Assembly (NCBI RefSeq): GCF_004335085.1
Contig: NZ_RQRS01000004.1
Location: forward strand, 125,305-189,304
Direction: 5' to 3'
Length of the DNA: 64,000 nucleotides
Origin: Pedobacter nototheniae
Lineage (GTDB): Bacteria; Bacteroidota; Bacteroidia; Sphingobacteriales; Sphingobacteriaceae
Shown here: positions 26,728-36,134 of the stretch, in pieces
How positions within the stretch are numbered: position 1 is the stretch's first letter
Layout: each line of letters begins with the position of its first letter
Translations under genes and position numbers: made by a program
The notes under the pieces: generated by a model
Database searches by the model: none
Seen by the model: only the letters and a program-made list of their open reading frames with translations
What the model was told of the DNA's origin: nothing

Positions 26728-27825
26728 ATGAGAAACGATTTAGAGTTAGATGCAATTATTGAAGATTATCTTTTAGGTAAACTTAACCCACGAGAAACTG
26801 AGGCTTTTGAACAACTGCGTCGAAATGATGCTGCTGTTGATCATAAAGTGGTTTCGCATAAGGTATTTTTACAATCTATGAAAGATTTTGCTGTTCAATT
26901 GCGCTTAAAAGAACAATTAAATAGTATCCATTCAGAAATTGATGTTGAAAAATTAGCTTCTGAATTAAGGCCACATCCTTCACGTATTGTTAAAATGTGG
27001 CGTAAAAATAAAGCGGCTATATCTATAGCGGCATCCTTTGTTCTATTATCCTTAGTATCTATATATTCACTTCAACACAACAGCCAACAAACAGATCGTT
27101 TGGTGCAAATGCGTATGGAAGTAAATAATATCAAGAAATCTCAAAGTAATTTAATCAGGAATATTAAAACCAGTACAACACAAGCTAATCAAAGCCCTAA
27201 GGCAATTAACCCAGGTAATTTTGGGGGTACAGGTTTTGCAATTTCTTCAAATGGTTATATTTTAACTAATCTGCATGTTATAAACGGTGCTGATTCAGTT
27301 TACATTCAAAATAATAAAGGAGAATCTTTTAAAGTTAAAACCGTTTATTCTGATCCTCAGTATGATATTGCCATACTGAAAATTAACGATAAGAGTTTCG
27401 ATAACTTATCGGCTTTGCCTTATACCATTAAAAGAAATGGAACTGGCGTAGGAGAGAATGTTTATACACTGGGCTATCCGAAAGATGACGCTGTTTTGGG
27501 CGACGGTTATATTAGTTCAAAAAATGGCTTTACAGGCGATACTACTCAATATCAAGTTTCTATTCCTGTTAATCCAGGTAATAGTGGTGGACCATTATTG
27601 GATAATAATGGAAACCTTGTAGGTGTAATTAGCGCAAAAAATTTAGCAGACGGTGCTGCCTTTGCAATTAAATCAAAATATATTTTAGAAGCCATGAGAG
27701 CAATTCCACAAGATTCTTTAGGAAAGAAACTTAGTGCAAATAAGAAAAGCGCTCTTGCTGGATTAAAACGTACCAAACAAATTGAAAAATTACAGGATTA
27801 CGTTTTTATGATTAAGGCTTATTAA
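26728..27825 (+). CDS. Membrane trypsin-like serine protease with anti-sigma-like N-terminus
   Basis: 365 residues from ATG 26728. Residues 1-94 are cytoplasmic and resemble the start of Bacteroidota anti-sigma factors (IIEDYLLGKLNPRETEAFEQL). One membrane helix lies at about 95-115, then a linker and a periplasmic trypsin/HtrA-type domain (about 165-340) with an apparently intact triad: H183 in TNLHVING, D213 in YDIAIL, S286 in NPGNSGGP. There is no PDZ domain, unlike DegP. A GTG at 26680 would extend the frame into the sigma gene and is not needed. Inference: it binds the sigma factor and responds to envelope stress. Confidence 0.85.
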   Translation: MRNDLELDAIIEDYLLGKLNPRETEAFEQLRRNDAAVDHKVVSHKVFLQSMKDFAVQLRLKEQLNSIHSEIDVEKLASELRPHPSRIVKMWRKNKAAISIAASFVLLSLVSIYSLQHNSQQTDRLVQMRMEVNNIKKSQSNLIRNIKTSTTQANQSPKAINPGNFGGTGFAISSNGYILTNLHVINGADSVYIQNNKGESFKVKTVYSDPQYDIAILKINDKSFDNLSALPYTIKRNGTGVGENVYTLGYPKDDAVLGDGYISSKNGFTGDTTQYQVSIPVNPGNSGGPLLDNNGNLVGVISAKNLADGAAFAIKSKYILEAMRAIPQDSLGKKLSANKKSALAGLKRTKQIEKLQDYVFMIKAY

Positions 27826-27851
27826 TTTACCCAAATAAATTAATTTTCTTG

Positions 27852-27881
27852 AAACCTTGTAGGCTAAGCCCTTCAAGGTTT
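27852..27881 (+). terminator. Terminator of the sigma/protease operon
   Basis: 12-bp stem with one mismatch (AAACCTTGTAGG with CCTTCAAGGTTT), 6-base loop, then a T-run. Confidence 0.85.
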
Positions 27882-27944
27882 TTTTTATTTATAATCTGAG
27901 TGTTTAAAATAATATAAAATCTATGTATTTAGTATAGTATTGTT

Positions 27945-27952
27945 TAAGTTTG
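27945..27952 (+). promoter_or_regulatory. -7 promoter box of the peroxiredoxin gene
   Basis: TAAGTTTG matches TAnnTTTG, 30 bases before ATG 27983. Confidence 0.5.
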
Positions 27953-27982
27953 TGTTAATCCAATAATTTAATTAATATTATT

Positions 27983-28618
27983 ATGAGTATTAGACTAGGC
28001 GATACCGCACCGAATTTTAAGGCCAATACATCCATTGGTGAAATAGATTTTTATAATTTCTTAGGCGATAGCTGGGGTGTTTTATTTTCTCATCCTGCAG
28101 ATTATACACCTGTTTGTACTACTGAGCTTGGGCGTACGGCTGCATTAAAGAACGAATTTGAAAAGCGTAATGTTAAGGTTTTGGCTTTGAGTGTTGATAC
28201 AGCTGAATCTCATAAGGGCTGGATTAACGATATTAACGAAACTCAAAATACATCTGTAGAGTTTCCTATTATTGCCGATCCGGATAAAACCGTTGCTAAC
28301 CTTTACGATATGATTCATCCAAATGCATCAGAAACATTAACAGTAAGGTCTTTATTTGTAATTAGCCCTGATAAAAAGGTTAAATTAACTATTACCTATC
28401 CTGCATCAACTGGAAGAAATTTTAATGAGGTTTTAAGGGTTATTGATTCTTTACAACTTACAGCCAACTATAGCGTGGCTACACCTGCAGATTGGAAGGA
28501 TGGGGAAGATGTTATTGTTGTAAATAGTATTAAAACGGAAGATATTCCTGCTAAATTTCCTAAAGGACATCAGGTTATTAAGCCATATTTACGCACAACG
28601 CCACAACCAAATAAGTAA
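27983..28618 (+). CDS. Peroxiredoxin, 1-Cys (Prx6) type
   Basis: Thiol peroxidase that reduces hydrogen and organic peroxides. 211 residues with the active-site motif HPADYTPVCTTE (T42, C45), the conserved Arg in LTVRSLFVISPDKK, YPASTGRNFNEVLRVIDSLQ, and the long C-terminal arm of the Prx6 class ending VIKPYLRTTPQ. No resolving Cys is visible. Monocistronic, with its own promoter box. Confidence 0.94.
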   Translation: MSIRLGDTAPNFKANTSIGEIDFYNFLGDSWGVLFSHPADYTPVCTTELGRTAALKNEFEKRNVKVLALSVDTAESHKGWINDINETQNTSVEFPIIADPDKTVANLYDMIHPNASETLTVRSLFVISPDKKVKLTITYPASTGRNFNEVLRVIDSLQLTANYSVATPADWKDGEDVIVVNSIKTEDIPAKFPKGHQVIKPYLRTTPQPNK

Positions 28619-28684
28619 TTTTAGGGTTTTTGCAACTTTATTGTGTTATAACTTTAAACCATTTCAATTATTTATGTAAATTAT

Positions 28685-28692
28685 TATATTTG
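28685..28692 (+). promoter_or_regulatory. -7 promoter box of the cold-shock gene
   Basis: TATATTTG, a full TAnnTTTG match, 115 bases before the chosen ATG; implies an unusually long leader of about 109 bases. Confidence 0.5.
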
Positions 28693-28807
28693 GTTGTTTT
28701 GTTTCAATATTAACGCTCACTTAATAGATTCTTTTTCGATTCGTTTAGAGTAAATGCTGATCAAGGCAAAAATCATCCTATTTATTTTATATATTTTTTT
28801 ATTTTTT

Positions 28808-29005
28808 ATGGCGAACGGAAAAGTTAAGTGGTTTAACACTCAAAAAGGCTTTGGATTTATTGTAACTGATGACAATAAAGATTTATTTGTGCATTTTAAA
28901 GATGTTTTAGGTGGAATTAATAGTATTCAAGAAAACGATGATGTTGAATACGAAGTTGCTGAAGGCAGAAAAGGCTTACAAGCTATTAATGTAAAAAAAG
29001 TTTAA
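28808..29005 (+). CDS. CspA-family cold-shock protein
   Basis: 65 residues from ATG 28808: MANGKVKWFNTQKGFGFI (RNP1 KGFGFI) and DLFVHFKDV (RNP2), a complete cold-shock domain that binds single-stranded RNA and DNA. The frame is open upstream to ATG 28754, but the added residues are a hydrophobic run absent from the family, so they are taken as leader. The leader of about 109 bases fits a temperature-sensing 5' UTR, as in E. coli cspA. Confidence 0.95.
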   Translation: MANGKVKWFNTQKGFGFIVTDDNKDLFVHFKDVLGGINSIQENDDVEYEVAEGRKGLQAINVKKV

Positions 29006-29032
29006 TTAATTATACTTGTTTACAACCTATTT

Positions 29033-29061
29033 AAAAGCCACTCTATTATTGAGGGGCTTTT
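29033..29061. terminator. Terminator between cold-shock and methyltransferase genes
   Basis: 11-bp stem with one mismatch (AAAAGCCACTC with GAGGGGCTTTT), 7-base loop, followed by T-run; serves convergent genes. Confidence 0.8.
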
Positions 29062-29067
29062 TTTGCG

Positions 29068-30252
29068 TTAATAATATTGTATAATCTGTGCCCTTATAAT
29101 AATATTTCCGCTATTTGCAGCTTTTGTGAAAATTAAAAATTGGTTCTGAGCTGGCTTGATCTTATATTTTTTTACTAGATCCTCAGGTTTGGATGGATAA
29201 TTTCTAACAATTACATTGGCATTTAAGTGTTGCAATTTTTTAAGTTGACTGCTTAAAAGAATTTCTTCAACTTTAAAGATCCTTCCAGGAAATTCAGCAT
29301 GAACTTCTTTCGCAATATATAGTTGAGTTTGGGCATCGAGCTTTGTTAATTTATACCGCTCAGCAATTAAGTTAAATGCGCCCGATTTTAAAAGTGCTGC
29401 ATCGGGCTCGTATAAATAATCGCCTTCAAAAACCTCTTGCGTATAATTTATACTTATATCAGATTCTGATTTTAAGAAGCTAAAGGTTTTTACGGCTTCA
29501 TTTAATGTTGTTGCTATAAATTTTGTTTCCCCAACAAAATCGCTATCAATAACCCAAAGAATTTCCTTGCATTCATTTTTAAGGCTTATTATATGTATTT
29601 CACTAACCTTTCCAAGCTCTTTTAGTCCAGCAGTTAAATCTAAAAGTGGTGCTGTTTTTATAATTAGCCTTTTGGATTTTGATAAAATTAAATCGAGGTT
29701 TGAAATCACGTCAGGTGTACAATCTTTAAGTATAAAAACTTTACCCTTTTCTGCTCTTCGTGCTGGGTCGATGTAAATGGTATCAAAAATTTGCTTACTA
29801 CCTTTAATATACTCTAAGCCATCAACAGCACAAAATATTATGTTATCAGCTTTTAAAACCTTTGCGTTGTGACGAGCAATTTCTGATAAATCATCATTAA
29901 TTTCACAATGGATAACTTCTTTTGTCACTTTTGAAAAGAAAAAAGCATCCACGCCAAAACCACCTGTCAAATCAATTAATAAATTACCTTTTGCAAGTTT
30001 AGCCTTATGTTGCGCTGTGATCTCTGATGAGGTTTGCTCTATAGAAAGCGGTGGTGGATAATAAATATTTGGTGTATTAAACCAAGATGGTAGCTTTTTT
30101 TCCGATTTCTTTTTAGCCGTAATTTGTCCAGCTAATTCAGCAGAGGTAATGTTTTCAAATAAACTTTTAGATAAAGCAATTTGATTTACATCAGCATTTA
30201 AGTTTTTACTGATATAATCCTGTACTGCTTTATCTAAAATATTTTTATTCAT
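29068..30252 (-). CDS. Class I SAM-dependent methyltransferase with THUMP-like domain
   Basis: 394 residues, similar to the PG_1098-type family of Bacteroidota. An N-terminal helical region is followed by a Rossmann methyltransferase core with LLIDLTGGFGVDAFFFS (SAM motif I), CEIND (acidic loop) and DTIYIDPARR (catalytic-loop-like motif IV), then a C-terminal THUMP-like/ferredoxin-like part containing VIVRNYPSKPEDL. RNA methylation is likely but the site is unknown. Its start overlaps the end of aspartate kinase by 8 bases. Confidence 0.87.
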   Translation of the reverse strand: MNKNILDKAVQDYISKNLNADVNQIALSKSLFENITSAELAGQITAKKKSEKKLPSWFNTPNIYYPPPLSIEQTSSEITAQHKAKLAKGNLLIDLTGGFGVDAFFFSKVTKEVIHCEINDDLSEIARHNAKVLKADNIIFCAVDGLEYIKGSKQIFDTIYIDPARRAEKGKVFILKDCTPDVISNLDLILSKSKRLIIKTAPLLDLTAGLKELGKVSEIHIISLKNECKEILWVIDSDFVGETKFIATTLNEAVKTFSFLKSESDISINYTQEVFEGDYLYEPDAALLKSGAFNLIAERYKLTKLDAQTQLYIAKEVHAEFPGRIFKVEEILLSSQLKKLQHLNANVIVRNYPSKPEDLVKKYKIKPAQNQFLIFTKAANSGNIIIRAQIIQYY

Positions 30253-31519
30253 TTGTAGCTTTATTTTTCATAACCATTTGGCAGGTATAACGACTTTTAA
30301 CCTCAAGTAAAATGTCCTTATTTACTGTAACACGATCTATCGTTTGCTGGTTATAATACCTAATGGTTACCAATTCAAGCCCTTTGTTATACTTTATCGT
30401 GAAATTGTGAGATAAATCAGCGATTAACTTTTCAATTTTACGTTCGTTATCATCAATACTTACAGAAAAACTGATGGCAGAATTTAGCATCGTATTTATC
30501 TTGATTTGATGTTTATGGAAAAGTTCAAAAATATTGCTTAAGTTTTCTTCAATAATGAATGAATAATCTTTAGGTAAAATGGATATCAAAGCCTGGTTAA
30601 TCTTAAAAATAAAAGATGGAACAGGTAAGGGGTTGCTATCCTTTGTAATGGCTGTACCGGTAGTTTCTGGCTCTATAAATGAACGTACAAATAACGGTAT
30701 GTTTTTATTTTGTAGTGGTTTAATCGTTTTTGGGTGAATAACCGTTGCACCATAATAAGTTAGTTCAATGGCATCATGGTAAGATAGTTGAGGAATTTTT
30801 TCTGTATCATCAAACCACTTCGGATCTGCATTTAAAACTCCAGGAACATCTTTCCAAATGGTGAGCGCTGCTGCATTTAAGCAAGAAGCAAAAATAGCTG
30901 CCGAATAATCAGAGCCTTCTCTCCCTAAGGTAGTGGTATAGTTTTCACTCGTTCCGCCAATAAAACCCTGTGTTACAATTATATTATTTTCAAGCAAAGG
31001 CAATAAATCCCTTTGAATAATTTGATTTGTTTTTTCCCAATCTACTTTCCCTTCACGGTAGGTATTATCGGTTTGAATATAGTTTCTGGCATCAGCCCAA
31101 AGTGCTTTATTCCCAGTTTCATTTAACCATGCAGCTACAATTTTGGTAGATACAACCTCGCCTATGGATACAATTTGATCGTAAATGTAATCATCGTTAT
31201 TATCAGGTTCATCCTCAATAAGCCAATCAATTTCTACAAATGTGTTGGCTACATCGTTATAAACAGGATTGGTTTTATTTTCGAAAAGATCTTCAATAAT
31301 GCTAAAATGAAAGTGCTTAATCTCCTCAAAAATAGCATGTGCTTCATCATTTTGAGCCAAATATGCTTGGGTAAGTTCTTCCAGTTTATTGGTCATTTTG
31401 CCCATTGCAGATATTACAATCAGCAGATTTCCTTTTTTATAATCCCGAACAATATTAGCCAGGTTTTTTATACCTGCGGCATCCTTAACTGAGGCACCTC
31501 CAAATTTAAAAATATCCAT
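30245..31519 (-). CDS. lysC: Aspartate kinase
   Basis: Phosphorylates aspartate, the first step to lysine, threonine and methionine. 424 residues: MDIFKFGGASVKDAAGI (KFGGxS phosphate motif), GFIGGT and LGREGSDYSAAIFA in the kinase domain, then two ACT-like regulatory segments (about 280-415). No homoserine dehydrogenase domain is attached, so it is a monofunctional form. It follows a GNAT gene by 3 bases and overlaps the methyltransferase gene, forming a three-gene operon. Confidence 0.94.
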   Translation of the reverse strand: MDIFKFGGASVKDAAGIKNLANIVRDYKKGNLLIVISAMGKMTNKLEELTQAYLAQNDEAHAIFEEIKHFHFSIIEDLFENKTNPVYNDVANTFVEIDWLIEDEPDNNDDYIYDQIVSIGEVVSTKIVAAWLNETGNKALWADARNYIQTDNTYREGKVDWEKTNQIIQRDLLPLLENNIIVTQGFIGGTSENYTTTLGREGSDYSAAIFASCLNAAALTIWKDVPGVLNADPKWFDDTEKIPQLSYHDAIELTYYGATVIHPKTIKPLQNKNIPLFVRSFIEPETTGTAITKDSNPLPVPSFIFKINQALISILPKDYSFIIEENLSNIFELFHKHQIKINTMLNSAISFSVSIDDNERKIEKLIADLSHNFTIKYNKGLELVTIRYYNQQTIDRVTVNKDILLEVKSRYTCQMVMKNKATNE

Positions 31520-31522
31520 ATT

Positions 31523-31990
31523 TTAAAATGCCTTTACTTGTGTTTTAGAAAGTGATGCGTTTAACCAACCGTTTTCCAAATCAGCACTATACTTGTTATA
31601 AAAATTAATTGCAGGCTCATTCCAATCTAAAACTTGCCATACCATTCCGTTGTAGTTTCCTTCTTTTGCCTCTTCAACAACCTTTTCAAAAAGGATTTTA
31701 CCAATGCCCTTACCGCGATATTCTTCTGTAACGATAAAATCTTCAAGGTACAATCTGCATCCTTTCCAGGTAGAATATCTGGTATAGAACAGCGCAAAGC
31801 CAATAATTTCATTATCAATTTCGGCAACGTAAGCTTTCCAAACTGGTTTTAAGCCAAAGCCGGCATCAATAAATTCTTCTAAAGTTACGGTTACCTCTTC
31901 TGGTGCTTTTTCATAAACTGCCAGCTCATTAATTAGTTCTAATAATCTTTCACAATCCGTAGCACGTGCAGTTCTAATATTTGTATTCAT
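31523..31990 (-). CDS. GNAT family N-acetyltransferase
   Basis: 155 residues with the acetyl-CoA loop EYRGKGIGKILFEKVVE and preceding LYLEDFIV strand. The order IRTARATDCERLLELINELAVYEKAP and W-LDWNEPAINFY resembles the diamine/thialysine acetyltransferase (SSAT2-like) group. Substrate uncertain. First gene of the unit with aspartate kinase. Confidence 0.9.
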   Translation of the reverse strand: MNTNIRTARATDCERLLELINELAVYEKAPEEVTVTLEEFIDAGFGLKPVWKAYVAEIDNEIIGFALFYTRYSTWKGCRLYLEDFIVTEEYRGKGIGKILFEKVVEEAKEGNYNGMVWQVLDWNEPAINFYNKYSADLENGWLNASLSKTQVKAF

Positions 31991-32069
31991 TTTATGTTAT
32001 TCGTTTTTATGGAGCGCTTAAACCTTTATATTTTGAAAAAAATCAGATTGATATCTTCATTAAAGTATT

Positions 32070-32771
32070 TTAATTGATGGAAATGTCGTTTTTGAAGTGT
32101 TTAATTACTCTTTTCCCAAAAATACCACTTCCAACTCGCACCATGGTGCTACCTTCTTCAATAGCAAGTTTATAATCGGCACTCATTCCACTCGAAATTT
32201 CTTTAAAAGAATCTTCCTTTCTGAAGAAACTAAGCTTTAAACCATCAAAAAATACTTTAAGCTCATTAAACTCAATGGCAATTTGCTTTTCGTTTTTAGT
32301 GTTTGTTGCAATTCCCATTATACCCACAATGCGAATATTTTTTAATTGCGCATATTCTTCAGATCGTAAAAGCTCGATTGCCTCATCAAAGCCTAGTCCA
32401 AATTTCGTGTCTTCATCAGCGATATATATTTGTAGTAAACAATCAATTACACGCTTATTTTTAAGGGCTTGCTTATCTATTTCCTGCAGCAATTTAATGC
32501 TATCAACACTATGAATTAACTTAACAAATGGGGCAATGTACTTTACCTTGTTGCTTTGCAAATGACCAATTAAATGCCATTCTATATCCGTAGGTAATTG
32601 GCCATGCTTTTCAACCATTTCCTGAACCTGGTTTTCGCCAAAAATACGTTGACCAGCATTGTAAGCTTCCTGTATAGACTCTACAGGTTGAGTTTTTGAA
32701 ACTGCAATTAACTTGACTCCGTCAGACTCAACTTCGCTTTTATATTGTTTAAGATTATCAGCTATGCTCAT
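32070..32771 (-). CDS. YggS-family PLP homeostasis protein
   Basis: Single-domain PLP-binding barrel that buffers pyridoxal phosphate (PLPBP/YggS family). 233 residues with LIAVSKTQP (PLP Lys), FGENQVQEM, WHLIGHLQSNK, SVDSIKLL and a late SGMSADYKLAIEEGSTMVRVGSGIFG. Normal length. It is divergent from the DUF4296 gene, with a gap of 71 bases. Confidence 0.95.
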   Translation of the reverse strand: MSIADNLKQYKSEVESDGVKLIAVSKTQPVESIQEAYNAGQRIFGENQVQEMVEKHGQLPTDIEWHLIGHLQSNKVKYIAPFVKLIHSVDSIKLLQEIDKQALKNKRVIDCLLQIYIADEDTKFGLGFDEAIELLRSEEYAQLKNIRIVGIMGIATNTKNEKQIAIEFNELKVFFDGLKLSFFRKEDSFKEISSGMSADYKLAIEEGSTMVRVGSGIFGKRVIKHFKNDISIN

Positions 32772-32842
32772 TTATAACTATTTTTGGGTAAAATTAATAA
32801 CCTTGCCGCAATTTGGGCAAAAAATAATGTTTTAATTCAAAG

Positions 32843-33319
32843 ATGAGAAGATTAATATGGGTTTTAGGAGTTACATTTTTATGGATTGGCTGTAAGCCAG
32901 GCATGCCTAATGATGTGATTAAGCCTGATAAGATGGAGGAAATTTTATATGATATTCATGTTGCTGATGGTTACGTATCAACTATTTATGTAACCGACTC
33001 GGCAAAAAAAGTAGCTGCTTCTTTTTATAACGGTATTTATAAAAAATTTAATACAGATTCTGCCCAATACAGTAAAAGTATGGCTTATTATAATGCGCAT
33101 ACAGATGAGCTGGGGAAAATTTATGCCAACATTTCTAAAAAATTGGAGTTGCAAAAAAGTAAAATGCAAAAAATAGAATCTGAAAAAATATCTAAGTTAA
33201 GTGAAGCTGTACCTACTTTGGCTACGGATAAAGCTTTAAAGAAATTGAAAGCTGCAAGCAAAAAATTAAAGAAAGCAGATACCTCAAAAATTAAACCTGA
33301 GCCGGTTAAAGCACAATAA
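32843..33319 (+). CDS. DUF4296 lipoprotein
   Basis: 158 residues: lipobox signal (TFLWIGCKPG), then the DUF4296 core (VIKPDKMEEILYDIHVADGY, and YNAHTDELGKIYANISKKL) and a Lys-rich tail. Function unknown; the family is restricted to Bacteroidota. It ends 2 bases before mutS2, so the two are co-transcribed. Confidence 0.85.
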   Translation: MRRLIWVLGVTFLWIGCKPGMPNDVIKPDKMEEILYDIHVADGYVSTIYVTDSAKKVAASFYNGIYKKFNTDSAQYSKSMAYYNAHTDELGKIYANISKKLELQKSKMQKIESEKISKLSEAVPTLATDKALKKLKAASKKLKKADTSKIKPEPVKAQ

Positions 33320-33321
33320 TT

Positions 33322-35694
33322 ATGTTATACCCCGAAAATTGTTTAGAGAGATTAGGTTTTGTAGAGGTTAGGCAATTGATCAGTAAGCATTGTTTAAGCC
33401 CAATGGGCCAGGCAATGGTGCAGAAAATGCAGGTGATGAATCGCTTTGATCAAATTGATAAATTTTTAAAACAAACCAACGAATTTAAAAGTATACTCCA
33501 AAACCAAGAGCCTTTACAGATTAATACTTTTTTTGATATAAAATCTTTAGTCGATAAGATTAGAGTAGAAGGCACATATTTATTAGAAGATGAATGGTTT
33601 CAGGTTTATACATCCCTGCAAACTGTATTTTCTGTTTTACGCTTTTTTGAAGAAAGGGCAGAAGTTTATCCAACATTAGAAGCCTTGTTTGAGCATTTAC
33701 CTATCGAAAAAAATATCCTTCGTAAAATAGAGACCGTAATTGATCCAAAAGGTAAAATAAAGCCCAATGCATCAAAAGAGCTTCAAGAAATTACCTCTGC
33801 AATTGCAAAAACAGAGCAAGATGTACGCAAGCGAATGGATTCTATTTATAAGCAGGCTATTGCTAATAACTGGGTTGCCGATGGTAGTTTAACCATTCGT
33901 GACGGAAGAATGTGTATTCCTGTTTTGGCAGAAAACAAGCGTAAATTGAAAGGTTTTGTTCACGATGAATCTGCAACAGGACAAACCGTTTATATAGAAC
34001 CTGAAGAAGTTTTTACATTAAATAATAAACTACGTGATTTAGAGTTTGACAAACGCCGTGAGATTATTAAAATTCTTATTGCCTTAACGGATGAACTTCG
34101 CCCATATTCGCCACTGCTTTTATCTTATCATGGTTTCCTTACTAAGCTGGATTTTGTAAGAGCAAAGGCTTTATTTGCTTTAGATATTGAGGCAGAAATG
34201 CCAGGACTTAAAAAAGAGCCTAAAACAAAGTTGATTAATGCAAGACATCCTTTATTGATGCTTTCATTTACGGCAGAGAAGAAAACCGTAACACCATTAA
34301 ACATTCATATTGATGCAGAAACCAGGGTTGTATTGGTATCTGGACCGAATGCAGGGGGCAAATCCGTTTGTATGAAAACGGTTGGTTTGCTTCAAATTAT
34401 GTTGCAAACAGGTTTACTTATTCCTGTTGATGCCAATAGTGAGGTTGGAATATTTGAAAACATCTTTGCTGATATTGGCGATGACCAATCCATCGAAAGC
34501 GATTTAAGTACCTACAGTGCGCATTTAAAAAAGATGCGTTATTTTGTTGAACATGCATCGCCTAAAACCATGGTTTTAATAGATGAGTTTGGTACCGGAA
34601 CCGATCCTCAATTTGGAGGGCCAATGGCGGAGGCTGTTTTAGAAGTTTTAAATAACAAAAAAGTTCGTGGTGTAATTACCACTCACTACTCCAACTTAAA
34701 GCTTTTTGCGGGCAATACCGAAGGATTGGAAAACGCATCCATGTTGTTTGATAATACCAAAATGAAACCCCTTTATATTTTGGAAATGGGTAAACCTGGA
34801 AGTTCTTATGCTTTTGAAATTGCACAAAATATAGGCTTACCAAAAGAGGTGATTGAATTGGCTAAATTAAAAACAGGATCGAACCAAAACCGAATGGATA
34901 CTTTGCTGGTAGATTTGGAACGTGAAAAGAAAACCATTTACGATACTAAAGTAAGTTTAGCGAACCAGCAAAATAAAGCCCGGAATTTGGTTGCCGAGAA
35001 TGAAAAACTCAAGTCGTTTTTAGAAGAGAATAAAAAAATACTGATTAAGGAAGCTAAGCAAGAAGCGCAAAACATTATTAAAAATGCAAACAAGCTTGTT
35101 GAAAATACCATTGCGGAGATTAAGGAAAAACAGGCAGATAAGGTTGCAACTAAAGAACTTAGACAAAATTTGCAAAAGGAATTGGTTAAAAACGAAGTTA
35201 AAGTAGAAAAACCAAAACCACAGCCAGTAATTGTTGATGGTAAAATTGAGGTAAATGATTGGGTTAAGTTTAACGATAGCGAAACAACAGGACAGGTTTT
35301 GGAAATTAATCGTGATAACCTGGTGCTAGCCATTGGCGATTTACGCTCGGTAGTGAAAAAGAACAGGGTGCAGAAAATTAGTAATAAGCAAGCCAAAAAA
35401 GTTGTACAAAGCAACTCTTTTGCAGGCCGTATGAACGAAGCTGTGAGTGATTTTAGAGCAGAACTAGATTTGAGAGGTAAAAGAACTGAAGATGCACTGC
35501 ATGAAGTAGAAAAATATCTTGATAGGGCAATTATGCTCGGCTTCCCTTCAATAAAACTTATTCATGGTAAGGGCGATGGTATTTTACGGAAAATGATTAG
35601 AGAATATTTAAGAAAATACAGTCAGGTAAACCGTATGGAAGATGAACACGCCGATAGAGGAGGGGATGGAATTACCTACGTTTATTTAAATTAA
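33322..35694 (+). CDS. mutS2: Endonuclease MutS2
   Basis: 790-residue MutS family protein lacking the mismatch-recognition domains. Core and clamp (about 1-300), ATPase with GPNAGGKSVCMK (Walker A, about 343) and DEFGTGTDP (Walker B), a long coiled coil (about 530-620), a KOW-like segment (VNDWVKFNDSETTGQVLEI) and a C-terminal Smr nuclease domain with LDLRGKR and HGKGDGILR. In other bacteria MutS2 suppresses recombination or rescues collided ribosomes; which applies here is unknown. Confidence 0.97.
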   Translation: MLYPENCLERLGFVEVRQLISKHCLSPMGQAMVQKMQVMNRFDQIDKFLKQTNEFKSILQNQEPLQINTFFDIKSLVDKIRVEGTYLLEDEWFQVYTSLQTVFSVLRFFEERAEVYPTLEALFEHLPIEKNILRKIETVIDPKGKIKPNASKELQEITSAIAKTEQDVRKRMDSIYKQAIANNWVADGSLTIRDGRMCIPVLAENKRKLKGFVHDESATGQTVYIEPEEVFTLNNKLRDLEFDKRREIIKILIALTDELRPYSPLLLSYHGFLTKLDFVRAKALFALDIEAEMPGLKKEPKTKLINARHPLLMLSFTAEKKTVTPLNIHIDAETRVVLVSGPNAGGKSVCMKTVGLLQIMLQTGLLIPVDANSEVGIFENIFADIGDDQSIESDLSTYSAHLKKMRYFVEHASPKTMVLIDEFGTGTDPQFGGPMAEAVLEVLNNKKVRGVITTHYSNLKLFAGNTEGLENASMLFDNTKMKPLYILEMGKPGSSYAFEIAQNIGLPKEVIELAKLKTGSNQNRMDTLLVDLEREKKTIYDTKVSLANQQNKARNLVAENEKLKSFLEENKKILIKEAKQEAQNIIKNANKLVENTIAEIKEKQADKVATKELRQNLQKELVKNEVKVEKPKPQPVIVDGKIEVNDWVKFNDSETTGQVLEINRDNLVLAIGDLRSVVKKNRVQKISNKQAKKVVQSNSFAGRMNEAVSDFRAELDLRGKRTEDALHEVEKYLDRAIMLGFPSIKLIHGKGDGILRKMIREYLRKYSQVNRMEDEHADRGGDGITYVYLN

Positions 35695-36134
35695 TAAATT
35701 TATTTCTTAAAAGAAAAAGACCACAGAGGCATAAAAAAAATCCTTTGTGGTCTTTTTTTTGCTTCAACCGGCATCCATTAACCCATAATTTAGCGTTCCA
35801 TAAATATTGCTCAAGGTTCCAAATAGGTAGCTTGGTGTTAATTATATATCCATTGACGTAATAAGACTATAATTTGGGGTTATTCAAACTATAATTTGGC
35901 ATTTGGTAACCAACAATTTAATGTTTTGAACGTATAATTAATAGTGGTAAGGCTGAAGATATAGTTAAAGAACCAGAAGCGATCACTAAATTATATATCC
36001 AGCTATATATTTTTGGTCTCGTTAGGCTAAAATTATTAAGCCAACGTAGTAACTGCAGCTACTATATACCTAAAGGGCCAAACCAGCAACGAAAAGGTAA
36101 GAATAGAATGATTAGAATTTATAGATAAGAAAGA
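35695..36134. other. Gene-free stretch after mutS2
   Basis: Contains the mutS2 terminator. The rest has no convincing frame on either strand; a 12-base direct repeat (ACTATAATTTGG) occurs twice near 35870-35900. It may be decayed DNA. Confidence 0.4.
35714..35757 (+). terminator. Terminator of mutS2
   Basis: 16-bp stem with one G-U pair (AAAAAGACCACAGAGG with CCTTTGTGGTCTTTTT), 12-base loop, T-run. Confidence 0.9.

Noticed and set aside
34938..35414. 158-residue antisense frame in mutS2
   Set aside because: Shadow of the MutS2 coiled coil; Leu/Phe/Ser-rich with no motif.
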